Of a DNA stretch of 64,000 nt, positions 28,278 to 36,949 are shown in pieces. The stretch is from Pseudopelobacter sp964542535 (GTDB lineage: Bacteria; Desulfobacterota; Desulfuromonadia; Geobacterales; Pseudopelobacteraceae): NCBI GenBank assembly GCA_964542535.1, contig CAZIUE010000019.1, forward strand, positions 1 through 64,000, in the 5' to 3' direction. The stretch's first letter is position 1. Every line of letters begins with the position of its first letter. Under the pieces are notes generated by a model. It had not been told where the DNA came from and ran no database searches. It saw nothing but the letters and a program-made list of their open reading frames with translations. A program made the translations under genes and the position numbers.

Positions 28278-29416
28278 GGTTGTTCCACCATTTCCAGGAT
28301 CAGGCGGGCCAGGTTGCGGGCCGCGCCACCCCCACCGAGGCGGGAGCGCACCGTTGCCAGACCGGCCCTGATGGCGTCGCCATGGGCGCGGTCCGTCAGA
28401 ATCGCTCCGATCTCGGTCGCGATCCCCTCGGCGGAGGCGTCGTCCTGGATCAGTTCTTTTACCACCCGCCCACCGGCCACGATGTTGCACAGGGCGATGT
28501 GGTCAACTTTTACCAGGCGTTTGGCCAGCTGGAAGGTCAGGGGGGAAAGCTTGTAGATCACCACCAGAGGGGTGCCCACCAGGGCGATCTCCAGGGTGAC
28601 GGTTCCGGATACGGAGATGATGGCGTCGCAGGCGCGGATCAGGTCGTGGATGCGCTCGCGGGTGACGGTGACGGGCAGCTTCGCGTTATCGAGGTGGGGG
28701 GCGATATCCTCGTGTTCCAGGGTAGAAGCGAGCGGCAGCACCAGCTGAAGATCGGGGAAGCGTTGTTTCAGGAGCGCGGCCGCCTGGAGGATCACCGGCA
28801 GCAATCGGTGCACTTCGCTGCGCCGGCTGCCGGGAAACAGTCCCAGTATCCCGCGGGAGGGGTCCAGGCCGAAGCTGGCCGCCGCGTCGGCACGCTCCCT
28901 GTCCACCTTCACCAGGTCGTACAGGGGGTGGCCGACGAAGGATGCCGCGACGCCCGCGTCGTGGTAGAAGGGGAGTTCGAAGGGGAAAATCACCGCCATG
29001 TGGTCCACAAGCCGGGCGATCTTCTTAACCCTTCCCCGGCGCCAGGCCCAGATCTGGGGGCTGATGTAGTAGAGCACCCTGACCCCTGCCCGGCGGGCAA
29101 CCCTGGCAAGGCGCAGGTTGAAGCCGGGGTAGTCGATCAGGACCAGCAGGTCGGGAGGATTTTCCAGCAGGATCTTCTTCAGCCTGAGGAAGGCCCGGGC
29201 GATGACATCGAAGTGGCGCAGCACCTCCACCAGCCCCACCACGGCCATATCGGCCGAGTCCACCAGGGTCTCGACACCGGCCTCGCGCATGCGTTGGCCG
29301 CCGATGCCCAGGAAGCGCACCTCCGGGGCGAGCCGGGCGGTCTCCTCTGCCAGCTGCGCGCCGTAGATGTCGCCGGATGCCTCCCCCGCGACAATCATGA
29401 CGCGTCGTTCAGCCAT
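28274..29416 (-). CDS. lpxB: lipid-A-disaccharide synthase LpxB
   Basis: A 380-aa GT19 enzyme joining UDP-2,3-diacylglucosamine (or its diamino analogue) with lipid X to form the disaccharide. The start RRVMIVAGEASGDIYGAQLA with the catalytic Asp, IDYPGFNLRLA, YYISPQIWAWRRGRVKKI, FVGHPL and LFPGSRRSEV are all LpxB hallmarks. Length is normal. It follows the DegT aminotransferase gene by 6 bases. Confidence 0.97.
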   Translation of the reverse strand: MAERRVMIVAGEASGDIYGAQLAEETARLAPEVRFLGIGGQRMREAGVETLVDSADMAVVGLVEVLRHFDVIARAFLRLKKILLENPPDLLVLIDYPGFNLRLARVARRAGVRVLYYISPQIWAWRRGRVKKIARLVDHMAVIFPFELPFYHDAGVAASFVGHPLYDLVKVDRERADAAASFGLDPSRGILGLFPGSRRSEVHRLLPVILQAAALLKQRFPDLQLVLPLASTLEHEDIAPHLDNAKLPVTVTRERIHDLIRACDAIISVSGTVTLEIALVGTPLVVIYKLSPLTFQLAKRLVKVDHIALCNIVAGGRVVKELIQDDASAEGIATEIGAILTDRAHGDAIRAGLATVRSRLGGGGAARNLARLILEMVEQP

Positions 29417-29422
29417 GGGAGC

Positions 29423-30520
29423 TCAGCTCTCCACCAGCGCCCGGGAGATGGTCTCCGCCACCAGCTGGATGGATTCCTCCGGCATCTCGGGGTAGATCGG
29501 CAGGGAGAGGCAGCGGCCGGTCACATGCTCGGCCACCGGCAGGATCGACTCGCTGTACTCCTGGGCAAACACCGCCTGACGGTGGAGCGGTATCGGATAG
29601 TAGATCGCCGAGGCGATGCCTGCCTGACCGAGCCTCTCCATGAGCAGCTCGCGGTGATTGGTCAGTACCGTGTACTGGTGGTAGACGTGCAGGCCGTTAC
29701 CGTCGATCAGCGGTGTCTGGACCATGTCCCACAGCAGCTCGTTGTACCTGGCTGCCACTCTGCGGCGCCCCTCGTTGAATTCGTCGATGTGTTTCAGCTT
29801 GACCCGCAGGATCGCCGCCTGGATCTCGTCCAGTCGGCTGTTGAAGCCGATCAGGTCGTGATGGTAGCGTTGCCGGCTGCCGTGGTTGCGCAGCATCCGC
29901 AGCCGGTCGGCCATGTCATCCGACCGGCAGACCACCAGCCCTCCGTCGCCGTAACACCCCAGGTTCTTGCTGGGGAAGAAGCTGTAGCAGCCGGCCGCGC
30001 CGTAGGTGCCGGTCTTTCTGCCATCCACCGGGGCGCCGAAGGATTGGGCGCAGTCCTCGATCAGCACCAGGCCGTGGCGGTCGCAGATCCGGTTGATCGC
30101 CTTCAGGTCAGCCGGCTGGCCGAAGAGGTGTACCGGGATCACCCCCCTGGTGCGGGGGGTGATGGCCCGCTCGATCAGCTCCGGGGCGATGTTGAAGGTA
30201 CGTGAGTCGATGTCCACGAACACCGGCGTGGCTCCCACATAGCGGATCGCCTCGGCGGTGGCGATGAAGGTGAAGGTGGAGGTGATCACCTCGTCACCCG
30301 GCCCGATGCCGGCGGCAAGGAGCGCCAGGTGCAGGGCGTCGGTGCCGGAGGCGACGGCCACGGCGTGGTCGGTGCCCAGATACCGGGCAGCCTCCTCTTC
30401 GAAGGCGGTTACCTGGGGCCCCAGGATGAACTGGCTGCTTTCCAGGGTCTCCATGACGGCCCGGTCGATCTCGTCTTTCAGGTTGTGGTACTGGGTGTTC
30501 AAATCCACCATGGGGATCAT
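29423..30520 (-). CDS. gnnB: DegT/DnrJ/EryC1 sugar aminotransferase, probable GnnB
   Basis: A 365-aa PLP aminotransferase with VASGTDALHLALLAAGIG, TSTFTFIATAEAI, IEDCAQSFGA and the PLP lysine in FFPSKNLGCYGDGG. In Acidithiobacillus ferrooxidans, gnnA (oxidoreductase) and gnnB (aminotransferase) lie between lpxA and lpxB and turn UDP-GlcNAc into its 3-amino analogue, giving lipid A with amide-linked 3-acyl chains. Here the same pair has the same place and order. By sequence alone a WbpE-like enzyme of O-antigen sugar synthesis is possible. It overlaps the oxidoreductase gene by ATGA. Confidence 0.8.
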   Translation of the reverse strand: MIPMVDLNTQYHNLKDEIDRAVMETLESSQFILGPQVTAFEEEAARYLGTDHAVAVASGTDALHLALLAAGIGPGDEVITSTFTFIATAEAIRYVGATPVFVDIDSRTFNIAPELIERAITPRTRGVIPVHLFGQPADLKAINRICDRHGLVLIEDCAQSFGAPVDGRKTGTYGAAGCYSFFPSKNLGCYGDGGLVVCRSDDMADRLRMLRNHGSRQRYHHDLIGFNSRLDEIQAAILRVKLKHIDEFNEGRRRVAARYNELLWDMVQTPLIDGNGLHVYHQYTVLTNHRELLMERLGQAGIASAIYYPIPLHRQAVFAQEYSESILPVAEHVTGRCLSLPIYPEMPEESIQLVAETISRALVES

Positions 30521-31488
30521 GAAGGTCTCCTGCCGAGGCTGTTGTTGATGGTCAGAGCCGTGGAGAGGGCCATGCGGCCGTCCAGGCCGCTCACTTCCGG
30601 CTGCGTGCCGCTCCTGATGGCGTCGATGAAGGACTCGATCTCCCGCAGCAGCGGATCGGCCTGCCCAAGTTCGCGCTCGTCGACCCTGACGTTGGGGATG
30701 CCGGGGAACAGCTCGCCGCTCCCCTTTCTGGCCACCAGCACCTTGCGGTTCTGGAAGTCCAGGGTGATGTAGGCGTCCCGCTGGAAGATGCGCATCTTGC
30801 GCTCGCTCTTCAGGCTGATGCGGCTGGCGGTGACGTTGGCCACGCAGCCGTTCTCGAAGAGGATGCGGGCATTGGCGATGTCCTCCTCGCCGGTGAACAC
30901 CGGAGCGCCGATGGCGTCCACCCGCTCGACCCGGGAGCGCACGATATGCTGGATGATTTCAATGTCGTGGATCATGAGGTCCAGCACCACGTTGACATCG
31001 GTGCCCCGCGGCTTGAAGGGGGCGATGCGCACCGATTCCACGAACAGCGGCTCGCGCAGGACACCATCGATGGCCATGAGTACCGGGTTGAAGCGCTCCA
31101 GGTGGCCGACCTGGAAGACCAGCTTCCGGGCGGCGGCCAGGGAGATCAGGTCATCCGCCTCCTCGATGGTGACCGTGATCGGTTTCTCGATCAGCACGTG
31201 CACGCCGGCCGCCAGGAAATCCCGGGCAACGGCGTGATGGAACTGGGTGGGTACGGCCACGCTGACCGCATCCACCCGGCCGATCAGCTCGCGGTGATCA
31301 GCGTAGGGGGTTGTGGCGAGGGTGCCGGCGATCTGCTCCGCGCGCTTCCGGTCGCTGTCCGCCACCCCCACCAGCTCCACATGGGGGAGAGCCGCGTATT
31401 TCTGGGCATGGAAGGCGCCCAGGTACCCCACGCCGATCACGGCCACCCTGAGGAGGGGCGTCGTCCCTGTGTCGGGCAGCGTGCTCAT
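30517..31488 (-). CDS. gnnA: Gfo/Idh/MocA sugar oxidoreductase, probable GnnA
   Basis: A 323-aa NAD(P)-dependent dehydrogenase with Rossmann motif VAVIGVGYLGAFHA, AVPTQFHH, and the conserved VLIEKPITVT with the catalytic-type Lys. The C-terminal substrate domain begins near residue 130 with FQVGHLERFNPV. In the GnnA/GnnB pathway this step oxidises the 3-OH of UDP-GlcNAc so that GnnB can aminate it. Its place between lpxA and gnnB with 4-base overlaps on both sides argues for a role in lipid A, not in O-antigen. The assignment rests on gene order and family only. Confidence 0.8.
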   Translation of the reverse strand: MSTLPDTGTTPLLRVAVIGVGYLGAFHAQKYAALPHVELVGVADSDRKRAEQIAGTLATTPYADHRELIGRVDAVSVAVPTQFHHAVARDFLAAGVHVLIEKPITVTIEEADDLISLAAARKLVFQVGHLERFNPVLMAIDGVLREPLFVESVRIAPFKPRGTDVNVVLDLMIHDIEIIQHIVRSRVERVDAIGAPVFTGEEDIANARILFENGCVANVTASRISLKSERKMRIFQRDAYITLDFQNRKVLVARKGSGELFPGIPNVRVDERELGQADPLLREIESFIDAIRSGTQPEVSGLDGRMALSTALTINNSLGRRPS

Positions 31489-32264
31489 CCCCGGCAGATG
31501 CCCCGCTGGGAGCGCTCGATGAAGGAGAGCATATACTCCACCTCGGGGCAGTCGGTGATCTCGCTCCTGAGGCGGCTGATGGCCTCGGGAAGTTTCAGGT
31601 CGGCCATGAAGAGGGTCTTGTAGGCGCTTTTCATCTTCTTGACGGTCTCGTCGGAGAAGCCGCGCCGCTTCAGGCCGATCAGGTTCAGGCCGCGCAGCTT
31701 GGCGTCCCGCTTGCCGGATGTGGCGATGCAGTAGGGGACGATGTCCAGGCCGACCATGGTGCCGCCGCCGATCATGGCATAGGCTCCGATGGTGGAGAAC
31801 TGGTGCACCGCCACCAGGCCGCCCAGGATCACGTTGTCCTCCACGGTCACGTGGCCGGCCAGGGTAGCCACGTTGGCCATGACCACGCCGTTGCCGATAC
31901 GGCAGTCATGGGCCACGTGGGAGTAGGCCATGAGCAGGTTGTTGCTGCCGACCACGGTCTCACCTGTTCCGGTGACCGTGCCGCGGTGAATGGTGGCGAA
32001 TTCGCGGATGATGTTTCCGTCGCCGATGCGGGTCCAGGTCTCCTCGCCGCGGTACTTCAGGTCCTGGGGCGCCGCGCCCACAGAGCTCTGGTGGTAGATC
32101 TGGTTCTGTTCGCCGATGGTGGTGAAGTCGCCGATCACGGCATGGGGCCCGATAGTCGTACCGCTGCCGATGGTGACCTTCTTGCCGATAATGGCGTAGG
32201 GGCCGACTTCCACGTCCGTTGCCAGTTGTGCGCTCCGGTCGATGACCGCGCTGGGATGTATCAT
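31485..32264 (-). CDS. lpxA: UDP-GlcNAc(3N) O/N-acyltransferase LpxA
   Basis: A 259-aa left-handed beta-helix acyltransferase, the first step of lipid A synthesis. Hexapeptide repeats run from residue 1 to about 185. The catalytic His lies in YSHVAHDC, and the C-terminal helical part holds NLIGLKRRGF. I chose ATG 32264 (MIHPSAVID) with GAGAGG upstream. The acyl-length region reads MIGGG, keeping the Gly that in E. coli allows C14 chains; that reading depends on alignment by eye. With gnnA/gnnB next door, its true substrate may be UDP-GlcNAc3N. Confidence 0.96.
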   Translation of the reverse strand: MIHPSAVIDRSAQLATDVEVGPYAIIGKKVTIGSGTTIGPHAVIGDFTTIGEQNQIYHQSSVGAAPQDLKYRGEETWTRIGDGNIIREFATIHRGTVTGTGETVVGSNNLLMAYSHVAHDCRIGNGVVMANVATLAGHVTVEDNVILGGLVAVHQFSTIGAYAMIGGGTMVGLDIVPYCIATSGKRDAKLRGLNLIGLKRRGFSDETVKKMKSAYKTLFMADLKLPEAISRLRSEITDCPEVEYMLSFIERSQRGICRG

Positions 32265-32355
32265 GGGAACCTCTCCGGGATGAAGCGTAAGAGTGAGTCG
32301 GGGGAGGCGGGGGAACGGCCGGCCTGGACCGCCGCTCCCCCGGGTGGCGGGTGGA

Positions 32356-32799
32356 TCAGCTGGCCGCGTCGGCGAAGGTGGCCTTGAGGGCTGCTTCGGT
32401 GACCAGGGCACCGTCCACGAAGACCTTGCCGTTGACGCCCCAGATGCCGCGCCGGTTCATGGTCGTTTCCACCTCGATGCGCAACTGGTCGCCGGGGAAG
32501 ACCGGCTTGCGGAACTTGGCGCTGTCGATGGACATGAAGTAGCTGACCTTCTTCTTGGTGCTGTCGTCCGATGCCAGATAGGCCATGATACCGGCCACCT
32601 GGGCCATGGCCTCCACGATCAGCACGCCCGGCATGACCGGGTGGCCGGGGAAATGCCCCTGGAAGAACGGCTCGTTGATGGTGACGTTTTTCAGTCCCAC
32701 GCAACGCTTGCCCGGTTCCACCTCGATGATGCGGTCCACCATGAGAAACGGGAAACGGTGCGGCAGAATCTTCATGATTTCGTTGACATCCAGTACCAT
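32356..32799 (-). CDS. fabZ: (3R)-hydroxyacyl-ACP dehydratase FabZ
   Basis: A 147-aa hot-dog-fold dehydratase. The catalytic His is in ILPHRFPFLMVDRI, and the Glu segment follows in FFQGHFPGHPVMPGVLIVEA, with AMAQVAG after it. It competes with LpxA and LpxD for 3-hydroxyacyl-ACP, which explains its usual place between them. ATG 32799 has AGGGGG seven bases upstream. A 162-base gap with an inverted repeat separates it from lpxD. Confidence 0.97.
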   Translation of the reverse strand: MVLDVNEIMKILPHRFPFLMVDRIIEVEPGKRCVGLKNVTINEPFFQGHFPGHPVMPGVLIVEAMAQVAGIMAYLASDDSTKKKVSYFMSIDSAKFRKPVFPGDQLRIEVETTMNRRGIWGVNGKVFVDGALVTEAALKATFADAAS

Positions 32800-32850
32800 G
32801 GGTATACCCCCTTCGTTGTTCGTACGCTGTGGTTGTGTCTCACGATGGTT

Positions 32851-32948
32851 GACACGGAGCACACGGAGTTCTTTAAAGAGCTGTGCGTGAAAACCAGCGA
32901 CCTGGTTTCTGGCGTGATTCCCCGCTTGTTCCGTGACCTCCGTGGCTC
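32851..32948. repeat. degenerate CACGGAG-type inverted repeat, copy 2 (lpxD-fabZ gap)
   Basis: The left arm GACACGGAGCACACGGAG (32851) faces the partly complementary right arm TTCCGTGACCTCCGTGG (about 32929). Between them lies a perfect small hairpin, AAACCAG-CGAC-CTGGTTT (32891-32908). The arm type matches 16538-16650. It sits inside the lpx operon, so it is transcribed between lpxD and fabZ. Confidence 0.55.
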
Positions 32949-32961
32949 GCTGCTTTTCTGC

Positions 32962-34002
32962 TCATTTTTCAGCCAGCCGTGCTTCCAGTTCGGCGATTCT
33001 CTTCTCCAGGGCGCCGACGCTCTTGCGCAGCTCCGGCAGCCTGGGCACGATTGCCATGGCCTTAAGCCACTCCTTGTGGGGCATGATGGGAGTACCGCTG
33101 TAGCCGGCATTGGCCGGAACCGAGTTGGGCACGCCTGACTGGGCGCCGATCATGACGTTATCGCCGATGGTCAGGTGCCCGGCCACTCCCACCTGGCCGG
33201 CAAGGGTGACGTGGTTCCCCAGTTTGGTGCTGCCGGAGATACCCACCTGGGAGACGATCATGCAGTCCTCGCCGATCTGGCAGTTGTGGGCGATCTGCAC
33301 CAGGTTGTCCAACTTGGTGCCCCGCCTGATGAGGGTCACCTCCAGAGCTGCCCGGTCCACGCAGCTGTTGGCGCCGATTTCAACGTCATCCTCCAGCACC
33401 ACGATGCCGATCTGGGGGATGGGGTAGTAGCCGCTGCCGTCCGGAGCATAGCCGAAGCCGTCGCTGCCGATTACCGCCCCAGGCTGGAGCACGCAGCGGT
33501 TGCCGATGCGGCAGCGCTCGCGCACCACGGCGTTGGCGTGGATCAGGCAGTCGTCGCCGATGCTGACGCCGTCGTAGATCACCGCCCCGGAGTGGATCAC
33601 GCAGCGGTCGCCGATGCGGACGTTGTCGCCGATCAGGGCGCCGGGATGGATGGTGATATCGCTCCCCAGGGTCGGGGTGGCACCCACGAACGCCCCCTCC
33701 ATGACCCCCCGGGGCGCCGGTTTGTGCACGTAGAAGAGAGTCAGCAGCTTGGCGAAAGCCAGGTAGGGGTTGGCCACTTCGATCAGGTTCCGGCCAAAGG
33801 CCTCCCCTCCGGGTGCCATCAGCACTGCTCCGGCGCCGGTCTCGGCCACCTTGGCGCTGTACTTGGGGTTGGCCAGGAAGGTGACCTTGTCAGCCGTGGC
33901 CGACTCCAGCGGCGCCAGCCCGTTGACCACCAGGGTCTCGTCGCCCCGTACCGTTCCGCCCAGATAATCAGCCAGCTCTTTCAGCGTTTTCGTGGTGTAC
34001 AT
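32962..34002 (-). CDS. lpxD: UDP-3-O-(3-hydroxyacyl)glucosamine N-acyltransferase LpxD
   Basis: A 346-aa enzyme for the third lipid A step. The N-terminal uridine-binding domain (residues 1-100) includes VTFLANPKYSAKV. A left-handed beta helix of hexapeptide repeats spans about 105-310, with the catalytic His in NLVQIAHNCQIGED and the family signature GSDGFGYAPDG. The C-terminal helix is a coiled coil (LRKSVGALEKRIAELEARLA). It lies 21 bases after skp. Confidence 0.97.
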   Translation of the reverse strand: MYTTKTLKELADYLGGTVRGDETLVVNGLAPLESATADKVTFLANPKYSAKVAETGAGAVLMAPGGEAFGRNLIEVANPYLAFAKLLTLFYVHKPAPRGVMEGAFVGATPTLGSDITIHPGALIGDNVRIGDRCVIHSGAVIYDGVSIGDDCLIHANAVVRERCRIGNRCVLQPGAVIGSDGFGYAPDGSGYYPIPQIGIVVLEDDVEIGANSCVDRAALEVTLIRRGTKLDNLVQIAHNCQIGEDCMIVSQVGISGSTKLGNHVTLAGQVGVAGHLTIGDNVMIGAQSGVPNSVPANAGYSGTPIMPHKEWLKAMAIVPRLPELRKSVGALEKRIAELEARLAEK

Positions 34003-34023
34003 GGTCAGGTCCCCGCGTGGTGA

Positions 34024-34551
34024 CTATTTCTTGTAGGTTGCGTTGTACAGCTTGAGGACTTCGTCGGTCAGGTCGGCCTTGTCGTCGGCAAAGAGCATGC
34101 TCTCGTTCTTGACGAAGATGAAGGTGTAGCCGTTCTTCGTGCCGTATTCCTGGATCACCTTTTCCATCCCCTCCAGGATCTTGCGGGTCAGCTCCTCGTC
34201 CTTGCCCTGCAGCTCTTCCTGGGCATCCTTGGTGAAGCGCTGGAATTCCTTCAGCTTCTGCTGGTAGTCCTTCTCTTTGTTGCCCCGCGCCGCTTCCGAC
34301 AGGAGCATCCCCTGTTTTTCCAGCTCGTCCTTCAAGCGCTTCAATTCGTTCTGACGGGTGTTGATCTCGTCCTGGTACTTCTTCAGGCGTACTCCCAGCT
34401 GTTCCTTGGCCTGTTTGCCGGACTCCGAGGTGTTGATGGCGCGCTGCATGTCGATGTAACCGATCTTGGCGCCGGTTTTCGGTTCAGCCGCGAAGGCGGC
34501 TCCCGCGGTGATGCAGCCCAGCAGAATCACGGCCAGAATAAGACGTTTCAT
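34024..34551 (-). CDS. skp: periplasmic chaperone Skp/OmpH
   Basis: A 175-aa protein. The signal peptide LILAVILLGCITAGAAFA is cut before AEPKTG. It is followed by the conserved start KIGYIDMQRAINTSESGK and a long charged helical arm (residues about 60-130), then a C-terminal strand region. It carries unfolded outer-membrane proteins to BamA, whose gene is just upstream. GGAG precedes ATG 34551. The order bamA-skp-lpxD-fabZ-lpxA is the classic proteobacterial arrangement. Confidence 0.93.
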   Translation of the reverse strand: MKRLILAVILLGCITAGAAFAAEPKTGAKIGYIDMQRAINTSESGKQAKEQLGVRLKKYQDEINTRQNELKRLKDELEKQGMLLSEAARGNKEKDYQQKLKEFQRFTKDAQEELQGKDEELTRKILEGMEKVIQEYGTKNGYTFIFVKNESMLFADDKADLTDEVLKLYNATYKK

Positions 34552-34627
34552 ACAGCAGTCTCCTTTTTCAGGTACATAAATTCGGCCCCTGGTGGGGGTG
34601 CCGGTGGGTGCGCTCTCGTGACCCGCC

Positions 34628-36919
34628 CTAGAACATGCTGCCGATGGAAAATTCGAATCGGCCGCTCTTCTTGTCAATGCCGTCGCGGGGGTTGATCGGT
34701 ATGCCGTACTCCAGGCGCAGCGGCCCCAGGGGGGATGCCCAGCGAATGCCGGCGCCGTAGCTCATCAGTATGTTGTTGAACAGCTTGCTGGTCTTGTCGT
34801 GGGAGTTGCCGTAGTCGAAGAAGACCACCCCCTTGAAGCCGGACTCGGCCAGGATCGGGAAGGTGAGTTCCGTGTTGCCGAAGAACTCCCTGCTCCCCCC
34901 CATGTAGACCCGATCCTCATCACCGTCCACGGTTATGGTCTTGGTGGGGCAGACCGTGCGGGATTTGTAGCCGCGCAGGGAATAGATCCCTCCCAGATAG
35001 AATTTGTCGTCGATGGGGATCTTCTTGCCCACATCCTGGATGTAACCGAAGCTCAGCTTGGTGGAGAAGATCAGCTTCTTGTACAGCGGGTGGAACCAAG
35101 TGTGGTCGGTGGTGAACTTGGCGAAGCGGTTGTCCCCCCCCAGGCCGGCGTATTCCACGGACAGGTTGTTGACGAAGCCGGTGCTGGGGTCCAACCGGTA
35201 GTCGGTGTTGTTGTGGGTGATGCTGGCCATGATCGAGCTGGTCGTGGTGGTATCCAGAGGGTAGTTGTCCGGATCGATCTCGTTGTATTTCTCGTAGGCG
35301 TCTTCCGGATCGAACAGCTTCTTGATCTCGTACTTGTACATCATGAAGGTGCTGATGTCATCGTTGATCGGGTAGCCGGCCTTGATGTCGCCGCCGGTGA
35401 CCCGACGGGTGTAGTCCAGGTAGTCCCGCTCGGAGCGGTAGATGTCCATACCCAGGGTCCATTTCGTGTCACGGAAATAGGGGTCGGTCAGGCCGATGGC
35501 AAAGGTGGAGGAACTGCCACCCAGTGATGCGGAGAAGTTGGCCTTCAGCCCCAGCCCCAGGAAGTTGGTCTGGGAGACGGAACCCTGGCCGATCACGCCG
35601 TCCAGGGAGCTGTAGCCGCCGCCGATGCTGAAACTGCCGGTGGACTTCTCCTTTACGTCCACGTTGACGTTGAGCAGGTTGCCGCTGCTCCCCTTGGAGG
35701 TGGAGATGTTCGCCTCTTCGAAGTAGCCGGTGTTCATCAGGTTCTGCTTGCTGCGCTTCATGCCGGTGGCACTGAAGAGGCCCGATTCGGTGACCCTCAT
35801 CTCACGGCGCACGACCTTGTCGCGGCTCTTGGTGTTGCCGGCGATGGAGATGCGTTCGATGTGAACCAGCTCCCCTTTCTCCATGTCGTAGGTCAGGTTG
35901 ACGGTCTTGTTTTCCGCCAAGGGCTTGGTCAGGGGGGAGACGTTGGTGAAGGCGTACCCCTTGTCGCCGTACAGGTCGGTCAGGCTGATAATGTCGGCGC
36001 GCACGTCGGCGCGGCTGAAGATGGCGCCCGGCTCCGATTTCAGTTTGGAACGCAGGGTGGAGACCGGCTCCAGCAGGTCGCCGGTGAACTCGATCTGGCC
36101 GATGCGGTACTGCTCCCCTTCGGTGATGCCGATGAGGACCTCAAGGGCGTCCCGGGCTTCGTTCAGCTTGACCACCGGTTCGCCCACCTTGACGTTGATA
36201 TAGCCGTTGTTCTGGTACTGGTCGGCGATGATCAGCACGTCGTTGCGCAGCACTTCATCCCGGTAGGTGCCGGCGTTGGTCAGCCAGGACATGAACCATT
36301 TCTGCTTGGTTTCCATGAAGCCGCGCAGCTTGCGGTTGCTGAAGAACTTGTTGCCGTCGAAGCGGATCGAGTCGATCAGCACCTTCTGGTTCTCGACGAT
36401 CTGGAAGGTCACCGATACCTCGGAAGGGGAGCGCATCCTGGTGCGGGGGGTGATCTCCACCAGGTAATACCCCTCGTCCAGGTACATCTTGCGCAGTTTC
36501 TCCACGCTCTTGTTCAGGTCCCGGATGGAGAAGATGGTGTCCCGCCGCAACTCCAGGCCGTCTTTGGTGAGCTTTTCGCTGGAGAGTTCCTTGTTGCCCT
36601 CGAATCTGATGTCACGGATGACCGGTTTTTCCTGTACGGTGTAGATCAGCACCGTACCCTTGGCGCTCTCTTCGGTGGAGACCAGCACCTCCTGGAAGTG
36701 CCCCAGCTTGTGTATCGCCCGCAGGTCGGTATCGGTCTTGTCGCTGTAGAGCGTATCGCCGACCTTCAGTGTGATGGCGTTCTGGATAACCGACGCCTCG
36801 ATGCGCCGGTTACCCCTGATGGATATTTCGGCGATGGTCTCCCCTTCGGCGAAGGCCGTCGCCGCCAGGGCCAGGTGCAGGGCCGCCGCGGCCGTGACTA
36901 TGCGTGATGATATGGGCAA
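34628..36919 (-). CDS. bamA: outer membrane protein assembly factor BamA
   Basis: About 763 aa: a signal peptide ending ALAATAFA, five POTRA repeats (about residues 24-345; ISIRGNRRIEASVIQ and IRFEGNKELSSEKL begin the first two), and a C-terminal Omp85 barrel with the conserved loop segment YSLRGYKSRTV (the VRGF/Y-type motif). It ends in a terminal Phe (FEFSIGSMF). No ATG start fits. I chose TTG 36919, which has GAGGG upstream and gives a clean signal peptide. TTG 36940, nine bases after the lolD stop, is the other option and would add seven residues. Confidence 0.94.
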   Translation of the reverse strand: MPISSRIVTAAAALHLALAATAFAEGETIAEISIRGNRRIEASVIQNAITLKVGDTLYSDKTDTDLRAIHKLGHFQEVLVSTEESAKGTVLIYTVQEKPVIRDIRFEGNKELSSEKLTKDGLELRRDTIFSIRDLNKSVEKLRKMYLDEGYYLVEITPRTRMRSPSEVSVTFQIVENQKVLIDSIRFDGNKFFSNRKLRGFMETKQKWFMSWLTNAGTYRDEVLRNDVLIIADQYQNNGYINVKVGEPVVKLNEARDALEVLIGITEGEQYRIGQIEFTGDLLEPVSTLRSKLKSEPGAIFSRADVRADIISLTDLYGDKGYAFTNVSPLTKPLAENKTVNLTYDMEKGELVHIERISIAGNTKSRDKVVRREMRVTESGLFSATGMKRSKQNLMNTGYFEEANISTSKGSSGNLLNVNVDVKEKSTGSFSIGGGYSSLDGVIGQGSVSQTNFLGLGLKANFSASLGGSSSTFAIGLTDPYFRDTKWTLGMDIYRSERDYLDYTRRVTGGDIKAGYPINDDISTFMMYKYEIKKLFDPEDAYEKYNEIDPDNYPLDTTTTSSIMASITHNNTDYRLDPSTGFVNNLSVEYAGLGGDNRFAKFTTDHTWFHPLYKKLIFSTKLSFGYIQDVGKKIPIDDKFYLGGIYSLRGYKSRTVCPTKTITVDGDEDRVYMGGSREFFGNTELTFPILAESGFKGVVFFDYGNSHDKTSKLFNNILMSYGAGIRWASPLGPLRLEYGIPINPRDGIDKKSGRFEFSIGSMF

Positions 36920-36949
36920 TGTTCCCTCGCTATGGATCAATAGTGAACT

